From the NCBI RefSeq assembly GCF_945859685.1, contig NC_079147.1, forward strand, positions 130,573,788 to 130,637,787: DNA of 64,000 nt, given 5' to 3'. The position numbers were made by a program, and so were the translations under genes. The stretch comes from Eupeodes corollae (lineage: Eukaryota > Arthropoda > Insecta > Diptera > Syrphidae). Position 1 is the stretch's first letter. The number at the start of each line of letters is the position of its first letter. Shown piece by piece: positions 35,179-45,200 of this stretch. Below the pieces are notes generated by a model. It did no database searches and was not told the DNA's origin. It saw only the letters and a program-made list of their open reading frames with translations.

Positions 35179-35433
35179 ATGAGGCATTTATCACATCGAT
35201 ATGATTTGTCATTTTCAGACAAGTACTCTATTTCAGCCACCTGTACATTTGCACAATGTCCGTTGAATCACAGTCACAACATTTAACTTTAATTGCATCA
35301 AAAAACGTCTGTTCTCAACGAGAAATGATGGTGTTTTTAATTTATATTTCGGCTTTTTCTGGTGCAAAAAAAAGACTGACGTTTCCCAGCATTAATTTTA
35401 ATTTTCCAGTGTTTGTAATACTCGAAAATATTT

Positions 35434-35840
35434 TTAAATACTGTTTGTTATATTATTAGGATGTTCATCGGATAAGAACATCGCAATATCATCTGCGTGC
35501 ATACCGAATTCACAATTTTGTAGGACTGGAAAATCTGAGATAACAATATTTAAGAAAGAAGGAGATAAAACTAATCCTTGAGTAACGTCAACAGGAATAG
35601 TTTTCGACAGAGAATTTATTCCATCAACTAAAACTAAGAATTGTCTATTACTTAAAAAGCTTCGTATATATTTGATCAAAATGATTGGACACTCATTTAT
35701 AATAACTTTATGATGAGTGCGTTGTGCAAAGCAGTGACAAAAGCTGATTCAATATCTGTCAAAACTAATCCTGTCTATATATTTTAAAAACCTGTTGTGA
35801 TAAGTTATGCTCTTTTCGGAAGTTGTATTGGTACGATATT
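35434..35840 (-). mobile_element. Second jockey/CR1-like RT fragment
   Basis: Minus-strand pieces read FRKEHNLSQQ near 35820, LVLTDIESAFVTALHN near 35745, YIRSFLSNRQFLVLVDGINS near 35650, a TQGLVLSPSFLNIVISDFP block and HADDIAMFLSD near 35500. It differs from the element at 34.3-35.0 kb, so it is a separate insertion. Confidence 0.8.
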
Positions 35841-36043
35841 CTTCTCATTCAAAAACATTTTTAATTTCCAACAATTTAAATTTTAAAAATGTTTCTTTTA
35901 ATTAATAAGCTTATTGACCAAAAAAGAAATAAAACATAAAACAAATTAATCAAAGTAACATTACGTTATTCCAAGCATAAAAAAGTTAAAGTTGAAGTTG
36001 CTTGATAAGGGTAAATGGGAGCGGATTTGGGGGTGAAAGTTAG

Positions 36044-36690
36044 CTAGTTGCTTTGGTTAATAAAATACAGTCTTAACGCGTCACTAAATTGTTGCTTGTC
36101 ACTAAGTTCTCTCAAGTTTCGCGGAATTGTATTCCAAAGGCGTATAGCTGAGATAATGAATTGTTTCTCGGATGTAAGGCAGGTGAAATGTGGTAAAATT
36201 AAACAAGCAGATCTGTTGGATGTCGAATGCCGGATTTTATCAAAAAGATATGACGGCTGCATAGTTTTTAGAATTGAAAATAACAAACACATGGTACGAA
36301 ACTTCATATAATTAAAAAATGACATGTCTAATAAATTTTTTTCCAAATGTGAAGTACCTATGGTCGAATCTCCTCAGATTGTAAATATAGCGCAGAGCAC
36401 TATTGCATGATACTTGAAGTTTTCTTTTGCTTTCAGTATCACAGTTATAAAATATTTCACAACCATACACGAGAACTGGTATAACCAAAGTCTTAACGAG
36501 AACTAATCTTGCCTTTGGTGGTGTAAACTTTTGAGCTGTCCATAAAGTTCGAAAAACCCCATATGTTTTACCCACAACTTCATTAATATGGTCATTCCAT
36601 GTCAAAGTTCGGTTGAATACCAATTCTAAGTTCTTTGACTTATCCACGAATTCAATTTTTGAAGAACCAAGCATAAAGAGGGCCCTCCAG
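36044..36690 (-). mobile_element. Third LINE fragment, post-RT C-terminal region
   Basis: On the minus strand, KNLELVFNRTLTWNDHINE and VIPVLVYGCEIFYNCDTES lie at 36640-36430. After a frameshift there is a block with FRTMCLLFSILKT and SAIRLWNTIPRNLREL, down to 36044. This is the usual region after the RT in jockey/CR1 elements. It is cut at its 5' side near 36690, where an opposite-strand LINE begins. Confidence 0.8.
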
Positions 36691-38066
36691 GTTGGGGGTT
36701 GTGCCGTCGGGGTGACTTCCTGGCCACGTAAAAAATACCTTAAGTTTCGAAGCACCAACAAGCCTCGGATACGGACGGATTCACTGTTGAGTGCGTATAA
36801 GATCCTCTCTGCCGTATTATGTGAACGTCTGAAGCCATTCGTCAACAACCTGATTGGTCCTTATCAGTGTGGCTTCAGACCAGGAAACTCCACTATCGAC
36901 CAAATATTCACACTGCGGCAGATCTTGGAAAAAACCCAGGAGCTTCAAATCGATTCCCACCATCTCTTTATCGATTTTAAAGCCGCGTATGACAGCATCT
37001 ATAGGGAAGAGCTCTACCGAGCAATGTCTAGTTTTGGCATCCCTGTCAAACTTATCCGTTTGTGAAGAATGACGATGGAGAATGCACGCTGCTCTGTCAA
37101 GGTCGGAAAAGATCTTACCGATGCATTTGAAGTCAAAAAAGGTTTTAGACAAGGCGATGCACTGTCTGCGACTTCATCAACATCGTTGTGGAAAGAATTG
37201 TGCAAAACTCAACCGTCAACACTAGAGGCACAATCTTCCAAGAGTGCATCCAATTACTCGGATACGCAGATGACATTGACACTGTTGTAAGATCAAAATG
37301 TAATGTTACTGGAGCGTTTTAAAGCATTGCGATGGAAGCGAAGAAGATGGGTTTAGTTGTCAATGAGGGCAAGACCAAGTGTATGCTGTCATCAAAAAAG
37401 GACATTGAACAACGATGTCTTGGACAAAACATCAACATGGATAGCTATAACTTCGAGGTAGTTAAGGACTTTGTCTACCTAGGCACCGCTATAAACACAG
37501 ACAATGACACCAGCGCTGAAATCAAACGAAGAATAACTCTTGCAAATCGCTGCTTCTTTGGACTCAGAATTGAGAAGTAAAGTCCTCTCTCGAGCATCTA
37601 AAATCACCATCTATAAGACACTTATCATCCTGGTTCTCATTTATGGCGCTGAGGCCTGGACCCTGTCAAAGAAATATGTGAACGTCATAGGATGCTTCGA
37701 GACAAAAATACTTCGGGTGATTTTTGGTCCCGTACGCATAGATGGAGAATGGAGGAGAAGATATAACGACGAACTGTACGGGCTGTAAAGCGACACTGAC
37801 CTAGTTAGCAGAATTAAAGTCCAACGGCTTAGATGGCTGGGTCATGCTCAGCAAATGGACATCAACGCTCTAGGCCAGAAGGTCTTCGAATCCAATCCCG
37901 AGGGACGGCGGCGCAGTAGAGGAAGATCGTGACTCAGGTGGGTGAGGACCTCAACCAATTTGGCATGCGAAACTGGAGACAGTTAGATAGGGAACGAGCT
38001 GGATAGAGACGCATGTTGATTGAGGCATAGGTCCACCCCGGACTGTAGCGCAACCTTAAGTAAGTA
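36691..38066 (+). mobile_element. RTE-like LINE, 3' part, opposite strand
   Basis: The + strand carries VNNLIGPYQCGFRPGNSTID (36845-36900), LFIDFKAAYDSI (36965), a KVGKDLTDAFEVKKGFRQGD block (37099-37160), YADDIDT in a shifted frame near 37263, and the post-RT region (LTLANRCFFGL near 37540, VLIYGAEAWTLSK near 37635). A WLGH-type block lies near 37832. It ends with a (TAAG)n-like tail near 38055. Several stops and shifts make it inactive. It is the same family as 4480-5430. The C-terminal style and short tail fit RTE-type elements. Confidence 0.82.
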
Positions 38067-38335
38067 GGTATCGTTAGTAAACATTTTTGAGTGCTTTAAC
38101 GGTCCTGTAGCATACTGAATCCTAATTATGGAACTAAGATTTAATGTTATTCTCTCCCAAGCTATTTCTTTTTCCATCCACGTAACTCCATTTGTTTTTT
38201 ATTTTCAATTATTGCTTTTTCTTGATAAGCATGAAATATGAAATATCACACATAATTTTACACAATTTGATTTTTTTTGTTGACATTTTACATATAAATG
38301 AAGTTAGCTACGTTTCATTTTAAATGTAAAGAACT

Positions 38336-39054
38336 ATTCACATGATAACGACCAACGAAAGAACGAATATTCGTCGATTTAGACATTTCTTTCACATGAG
38401 AGTTTTTAATTCGTCGCGTATGAAATTTGACTTTGACAGTTGTTTTTTGTTTGTGTTTATATTATTGTGTTTTGTTTTGAAAACAAACGATTGAGAAAAT
38501 GCTGTTGAAGCTATATTTGTTCAAAAAAAAGTTATTGGTGTCCTTGTTAATAAACAAAACAAGAAAAATATTTCATGTGCATCCATTTATGCAAATCGTT
38601 CATCAAACTCCTGGAATTATTTTATATATTTATGATACTCATTTGAATTTAATCATCAATCAAATTTTCTTTACCTTTTTAAACATATTTTTTCAAGGAG
38701 TCACAGCCTAACACCATTCACCACCGAAACCATTATATTAAACCATAGATATAATATATTTTCTCTATGAACAAAACTAAAACAAGAATAAATTTTGTAG
38801 GTTAAGTACGCGTGATTATTTTATTCGTTGCTAGTGTGGATAATGTGTAACGCGAATAAGATTTGACCGTTCGTATGAACTAAAATTTTTTTCGCGACAA
38901 ATAAATTTGTTTTCTTAAATTTATTAATATATGATATTGAAAAGTATGCATCATAAATCAAATAGAAACTGTATTGCTATCGTTTTGTTAATAATTTGTA
39001 TATAAACTCAAATTTTGTAATTATTTTGTCGTTCATTGGTCGCGCTATGTGAAT
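38336..39054. mobile_element. TIR MITE, family M3, inverted copy
   Basis: The ends are inverted: ATTCACATGATAACGACCAA at 38336 and its partner ATGTGAAT at 39047-39054, with inner similarity in the ACGACCAA/AACGAC blocks. The interior at about 38800-38885, read on the minus strand, matches the interior of the M3 copy at 48440-48510 (TATTCGCGTT...CATCCACACTGCAACGAATA). It has no coding. Confidence 0.65.
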
Positions 39055-40485
39055 ATTGCTCAACTTAATAAAGTGAAACATAAATATTTTCTGACAGCCA
39101 AAAATAAATTATGTTAAATTTTAAACTTAAGATGTACTTAGTTATGGCACAGATTTAAGAAGAGTATCAGTACTTCGAATATTTTATCAATTTAAAAAAA
39201 AAAAGTTGATTCTCGTTTAACCTCAACAATTTTTTAAAAAAGAAAAACAAAATTCACTATGTAAAAATAATTGAGTGGCTGAACCTATAGACATTTTTTG
39301 AAAATTTGTAAGGTCCATATTTTTGTCTGATTATTTGACATACATATGTACATACTCTTACAACATTTTGAGATTCTATAGCATATAATTCCATTACGAC
39401 TTGACGACGAAGCACGTCCCGGCTGACAAAATATCCATTGGAAATAGAAATAAAGAAGTCCGAAGAAAGTATTTAAGTTCTTATGGATTTTATCAGATGA
39501 GGTACATCAAGACAGAGATATGTATATCTTTTGGCCTTCATAAGTAAACCAATTAAATTACTATCGATATTGTTAAAACTACTATTTTTACATCTTACGT
39601 TTCAAAATAAGCTCCAGTTTATTGAGCCTTGGTCTCATGTTAGCGCTTGCACAAATATTCAAAGGTTGTTACAAACTTTTAAGCATTTTTAATGCTGATA
39701 CTTATGCTCGGTTATTTGTTTGACGTAATTTTTTCAGGTTAAAGAAAAGTATGAGTGCTCCAGAAATACTGAAACGCAACACTCCTTGTACTGCGCACAC
39801 ACTCGCTTTCAACAAGGACATTTATCTTATAACTACAATAGAATAAATAAGTCGAAGTGCCAAAGAAGCCAAATTTCATAATCATCTTGAATTTCTTAAC
39901 CAACTTAAAATTCTCAGTAAGCTCAAATGTCCCAGCCAACTCAAAAATATCCAGCCCAAAAATGCATGTCAATTTAATTGCTTTTCATTAAAAAATGTTA
40001 AAATACATTTGTTTTTTATTTTTTTAGAAGTCAAATCTTAGTTTTAATTCTATGAAATAAGGAATAAGCAGATTTTTTTAAATGAAAATTTGTGCAATCT
40101 AGGTTTAAATTATAAGAATTTCAGTTACAATAAAGATCTATCTATCTATCTATCTATCTTCGTTAAAGAATATTTCGTTCTAGGGGACACTTCAAGTGAG
40201 AAAAGAAGTAGCTCATTTCGAAAACATGAGTACGTCAGTGTCCAACAGTAGAACAGATTCTTTTTATTTTAAAGGACGTCCTGTTTTTAACTAAAAGCAT
40301 TATGCCATTTTTTTAAATACTTCGTTTTTCCGTGCAAAGAATTTTAAAAATATAGTGAAATGTTCCTGTTTCACAAGAAGAAAGGTAACATTTTACGCGA
40401 TATCCGTAACAATTCGTAGAAGCATTGGCATCCGTATCCTAGATTTGCACTGAAGTCAATTTCAAATTTGATTGATAATGATATG
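39055..40485. other. Intergenic DNA with a (TATC)n tract
   Basis: A (TATC)n run at 40137-40161, preceded by CAATAAAGA, looks like the 3' tail of a LINE of the 32.4-35.0-kb type. No gene was found. Confidence 0.5.
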
Positions 40486-41124
40486 CAAAAACACTCTAAT
40501 GCTTATTTTGAGACTCGAACGAAACGTTGATTCGAGTGACTAGACCTTTTCGTTCGAATGAACTTTGTTTATTTTGACTTTCGAGTGAAAAAAAATGCAT
40601 TGCAGAAAATAAACCTTATTTTGGTGATCAGCTGTTTAAAATGATTTGATATTTTTATTTGATTATTTTATATTTATTTCTCAAACATGGTCACACTTTT
40701 CAATTGAAATGTAAACAACCAATTATTTAAAATTTTATATCGGTGCAATTTGTTATTCTCCTTCATCAACTTTATGAAGACATTTTTCTGTTCCCTATTT
40801 GCCCAATTGGAATGTGGATATGCCCATTATAAAATTAAAAAAAAAAAACTAGTCAATATGACTTTATCAAATCATAATCCATAAACCATAATCAAATTTT
40901 AAAACTTACATGTTTCTTCAGCTATTCATTAGGAAATATGGGAACGAAGCAAAATTGGCATTTCATTTAAATCATTCGCAAGTCCAAATCTACTCAATTT
41001 AAAAAATAAATGACCCTTCGATTGAATCTGCAAACTTTCTTAAAATAAGATCTTCTAGAATTCGACTAACTTTCGATCGAAAGCGAAACTCAAAATAAGC
41101 ATGTCTATTATTAGAGTGCTTTTG
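40486..41124. mobile_element. TIR MITE with CAAAAACACTCTAAT ends
   Basis: Left CAAAAACACTCTAATGC at 40486 pairs with right ATTAGAGTGCTTTTG, ending at 41124. A second inner pairing is CTTATTTTGAG with CTCAAAATAAG, and a third TCGAACGAAAC-like block lies inside. It is about 640 bp and non-coding. A lone CAAAACACTCTA copy occurs near 41170. Confidence 0.7.
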
Positions 41125-41549
41125 GTATTATGCTGAATTTAAATTCTACCCCCCAGTTGGGTAATGGATGTTGTATCAAAACACTCTATGTGAAGTTATA
41201 AATTCTTCTTACCCTCCAACAAAAAAATGTGTTACTTACTTTTTGTATCATGTTCTTGTACAGCAACATAGACACAAAAGAACAAATACAAAAATTGCGT
41301 AACCCAGGAACGGTATCCATCTACATAAAAGAAGGGAACCAAACTCGCTGAAGACCATATTCTATATCCGTATATCTAATCTTCACAACCAATAGTCTCT
41401 TTCTTATCGTCAAAAAATATACTTTCAATCCTGGGTCCTCGAATGGAAAATCTACCCCTAGTCCAACACAAAATTCCCATGAAAGTCCCTCTTGGTGGTT
41501 AATGAAATATTTATCAAATTCGTAGGTCCCAACCTGTTTTTATGCTTCC

Positions 41550-41685
41550 CCAAAATTGTATGCCATCCATACAAACTAAAATAAGCAAATATTTTACAAA
41601 TTCGTCTTAAGATTTTAAATACCTAGGAATAAAAACAATAAATAGGCATAGGCCTGTTTAGCTGTCCATCGCATTCTGTTCATTG
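41550..41685 (-). pseudogene. Decayed duplicate of a DGK exon-intron-exon junction
   Basis: This segment resembles 43145-43310. It shares the exon part GCTGTCCATCGCATTCT (+ strand, 41661-41677), the donor region ACCTAGGAATA (41621-41631), the acceptor region AAACTAAAATAA (41572-41583), and a diverged CCATACAAAC/GGGGAAG version of the exon that begins the accessory-domain motif GGTNFWGG. In the same frame the minus strand still reads ECDGQ and then hits a stop. The intron is included, so it arose as DNA duplication, not through mRNA. It lies about 300 bp past the real stop codon. Confidence 0.65.
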
Positions 41686-41948
41686 TTCTGTTTATTGGGG
41701 TTGATAGCTATCGGTTAAAATAAAACAAATATAAATTTGCGATTCTTCGCGTGCTCTCGTGCTGTTCGGTGACATACAAACATTTTTGTATGTATTTATA
41801 GCCTGGTATCCGAGAGTTCTCGATTGCGACGACTGTTGGATGGTTACATTTGTTATCCGAAAATTTTGTTAAAAACCCATGAATTTAATTGCATCTGTCA
41901 GGAAGTAGAGGGCGGGAATTCGACCAATCTCAAATATTTTCCCAATTT

Positions 41949-41954
41949 TTTATT
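41949..41954 (-). promoter_or_regulatory. Candidate poly(A) signal AATAAA of the DGK gene
   Basis: AATAAA on the minus strand about 40 nt beyond the stop codon at 41993; another AATAAA lies at 41691-41696. Which one is used cannot be told from the sequence. Confidence 0.45.
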
Positions 41955-41992
41955 GTGGAATTATAAACGAAGATTGATGAGGTATTGTTTGC

Positions 41993-42298
41993 CTATTTTT
42001 CAGAAATGTCCCTTATTGCTTGTAAAATACGTTTGACATGCCCAACTTTAACAACGCCTAAATCTTTTAGATCTCGACGTACTAAACTAAGAAGTTCTTT
42101 TCCGCGAATGTCATTCTTAACAAATGTATCTGCATACTCCGACATTTGCATTGCTTCCAACCAAGTTACAACCTCATTAACACTCCAATTACAAACTGCA
42201 GCTCTTGTATTAGCGGTTGGTTTGAATATTTGACTGTTAGCTGTTGATCCACTGCGAAGCCGCACCCAAAATGGTTTTGATTTCTTGCGAGCATCAAG
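41993..42298 (-). CDS. DGK exon 10: SAM domain and stop
   Basis: 102 codons including TGA or TAA-type termination at 41993-41995. The SAM domain starts near VCNWSVNEVVTWLEAM and runs through ELLSLVRRDLKDLGVVKVGH to the C-terminus ISEK. In DGK delta/eta the SAM domain drives oligomerisation, which controls membrane release. Acceptor TTTCTTTAG, intron 61 nt, phase 0. Confidence 0.95.
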   Translation of the reverse strand, partial: LDARKKSKPFWVRLRSGSTANSQIFKPTANTRAAVCNWSVNEVVTWLEAMQMSEYADTFVKNDIRGKELLSLVRRDLKDLGVVKVGHVKRILQAIRDISEK

Positions 42299-45200
42299 CT
42301 AAAGAAAAACAATTATATTTTTTATAATAGTCAGTAAAAAGTAAGGAAATATAACTTACGTCTTCATTAGGAGCCGCGGCGTTGAAATATGCTCGAATCT
42401 TACCATCGACGCATTTTAGAACAGAACATTTCTTTAACTCCATTTCCATGTTAGCTAAAGCTGCACTCAGTTTGAACTCCAAGTCCTCTCTTAATATCAA
42501 ACTGTGACCACGTTCTCGAAGAAGGGTACATGTGTCATCGTATAAATGTCGTGAAGAATCAATAACTTCCACTAATTTCATTCTAAGAGTTGGTCCTTCC
42601 AATAATTTACCATTTGGATGAATGGATTCCAAGGCATCTGCAGTTCTGCATGCAACATCGTACAGATTCCTCTGCAGCGATGGATGCGAAATAATAAGAA
42701 ACTTAACCCATTTAACGAGCGAACTTATAGCCTCAATGAAATTTAATAATACATAACACTCTCGTTCCGAGAGAACATCTTCAGAACTTGGGGAGCCTTG
42801 TTCCAAAGCTATTGATGATTGATCTCTTTGTATCGAAATGCTTTGCTGACGCTGCTTTTCTTGCCATTGCTTTAATGACACCTCGAGGTTACGGTTTCTA
42901 CCAAGCATTTGTACTCTATTTTTGTGTAGAATTCTGATCATTCCAGGTGGCTGAAGCCACGCTTCTCCATCAACTTGAATTGGTACTTCTTCGTCGCCAA
43001 GAATATTTATTTGGACACTCTGACACTGAGCAATTCTGTGATGCTGCAAATTAATAAGCCTTGATGCAGCCATTTGAACAGATCCAAAAACCGCAACAAC
43101 TTCAAGTATGCGGTCATCAAAACTTGGAGCAAGAAAAATATCATCTTTCTTGGTTCCACCCCAAAAATTTGTGCCTCCCATAAAACTAAAATAATCAAAC
43201 ATTCTACAATGTTGTTTTATGATGTAAACTTTAATATTTACCTAGGAATATTCAGAATAACAATTCCCTGCAGTGAAGGCAAGGGAATTCGCTGTCCATC
43301 GCATTCTAGTTGAACGCGTTGTTCAAGATTTTTATACGTTTTTTGTAACAACTGTTTTGAACCCAATACTCCATACCACATATAATTTCTTGCTCTTGAC
43401 CGACACTTCTCTGGATGTTCTTCTCTCTTGTTATGAAAGTCAAGTGAAATTTTAGCATCAATCCCTATGCCAAAATAATTATTCATAACGCATTTTTCAT
43501 GGTAGCCTTCAAGAAGGGTTTCATCTGGATCCATCAAAGGACTGACAGCTGCACACAAAGTATCCGCATTAGCAAGAAGACACTTTGATATAAAACCGGT
43601 ACCTGTAATGTCTGAAAACAAAATTTATCAAACTTAATAATCTAGATAAAATGTTTTTTTAGTACTTGGCCATGTGGGAAGACGAACTAAGGGATTAATG
43701 ATAGGAAGTTTCTTATTCGCATCATCTATTGGTTCTTTATCCTTCGAAATTTGATCCTCCCTATCTTTTCCTTCACCATGATCAAAGCTAAATGGAGACG
43801 ATCCCATCAATAAGTTTGCTTTCGATCCTTTAAGTGTTGGCATAGACATAACTTCATTTGGCTAGAAAACAATTTTAAAAACGGTGAATGATGATTAAAA
43901 TAAATATTAGTTATTATACAAAATTATGTATAAAACGATCTCGTTAAACTCAGTCATAAAACACGTTCTTTGAAATCACTTGGTATTGTTGTATAGAAAT
44001 ACAAAAACAATCATTTATATAATCGATCAAACAATCACTTTATGAATGTTGATGTTTAAATTGTGACTTAATCCATACTTTGGTCCAATTGGAGGATATA
44101 ACACACAATTTAGTGCTACTCTTTTTTGGTTCTCACTACAGTAGTTGTCGCTTATTTGCCCCCCTTTTAATTAATTTTCCTGGTTAATTGTCCGAAAAAA
44201 TTGCATTCAGCATTTACCCAGCAAATTGAACCCCGTTTAATTAAATTACTCGCTTAACTGATCTTAAACAAATGCAACTTACAAACTGAAAAAAGCCAAA
44301 ATCAATAAATGCATTAATAATAGAAGTTAGTTTTTTTGTCAAGTCTCTTTGGTCGATTTTGAAATCGTTTTCAAATGCAAGCCTTTTAGATAGTTTTTGT
44401 ATTTGTCCTCTACAGTGAAGTGTGTTTTAATTTCTAATTTTATACAATTTTGCAATTTGGCTCGAATCTGGGGGAAATATTTTCTTTAAATTATTGTTTT
44501 CAAATTTCAAACAAAATCACATTTAAGTTATAAGAAACCAATTGTCACTAATGTAAGGATAATAAAATTTGCATTTTTTATCCTTAAATAAGAAAATGTT
44601 GTAAAAACAATTTGGTAGTAACGAATTGCACTGAGGTTGCGCTACGGACCGTCAAATTGTTTTCACGTTCCACATACCATCCACACTGCAACGAATAAAT
44701 TGTGCGATCGTAACATAATCTCAAAATTATACCACTCTTGTTTTATTTTTGTGTGAAAGATCATGGTTGAGGAAAATTTGAACAAAAAGGTTAATTCAAT
44801 TCATGGCTGTCTACGAATAGAAATAAAGCCCATATGAAAAAAAAGTCAAAATATGCGAATATCCACAGTTCGCAGTTCGTAGGTCGTAGCTCATGTGCCA
44901 GATGCTTTAGCATAAGTATTGATATTTGCTCAGGCTCTGCGAGTATAATCACCTCGACTTGTGGACAATACCACTTCTGGCACCACTTTTCGCTACCGCT
45001 CGCAAGATTAAATAGCAATTTAATGTCGTAGTTACAAATAAAATCAAAAGCCTTTTTCCTTAGTTAGTAATAAACTGCAATACTTATTATATATTAATAA
45101 ATAAATATACACAAATAATATTAATAACATACCTTAAATAAACTTCCACAACTAATGCGTCTAGTTGCTGATGGAGAATTGTTCAAAAACTTCATATGTT

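Noticed and set aside
19964..40161. CRISPR-like spaced repeats among the (GATA)/(TATC) tracts
   Set aside because: They are plain microsatellites, some at LINE tails, in a eukaryotic genome, without spacers.
43007..43198. Use of the first ATG in the frame at 43202 as a start
   Set aside because: It lies in the intron; the acceptor at 43186-43187 joins exon 8 in phase and restores the known NIPS-GGTNFWGG motif.
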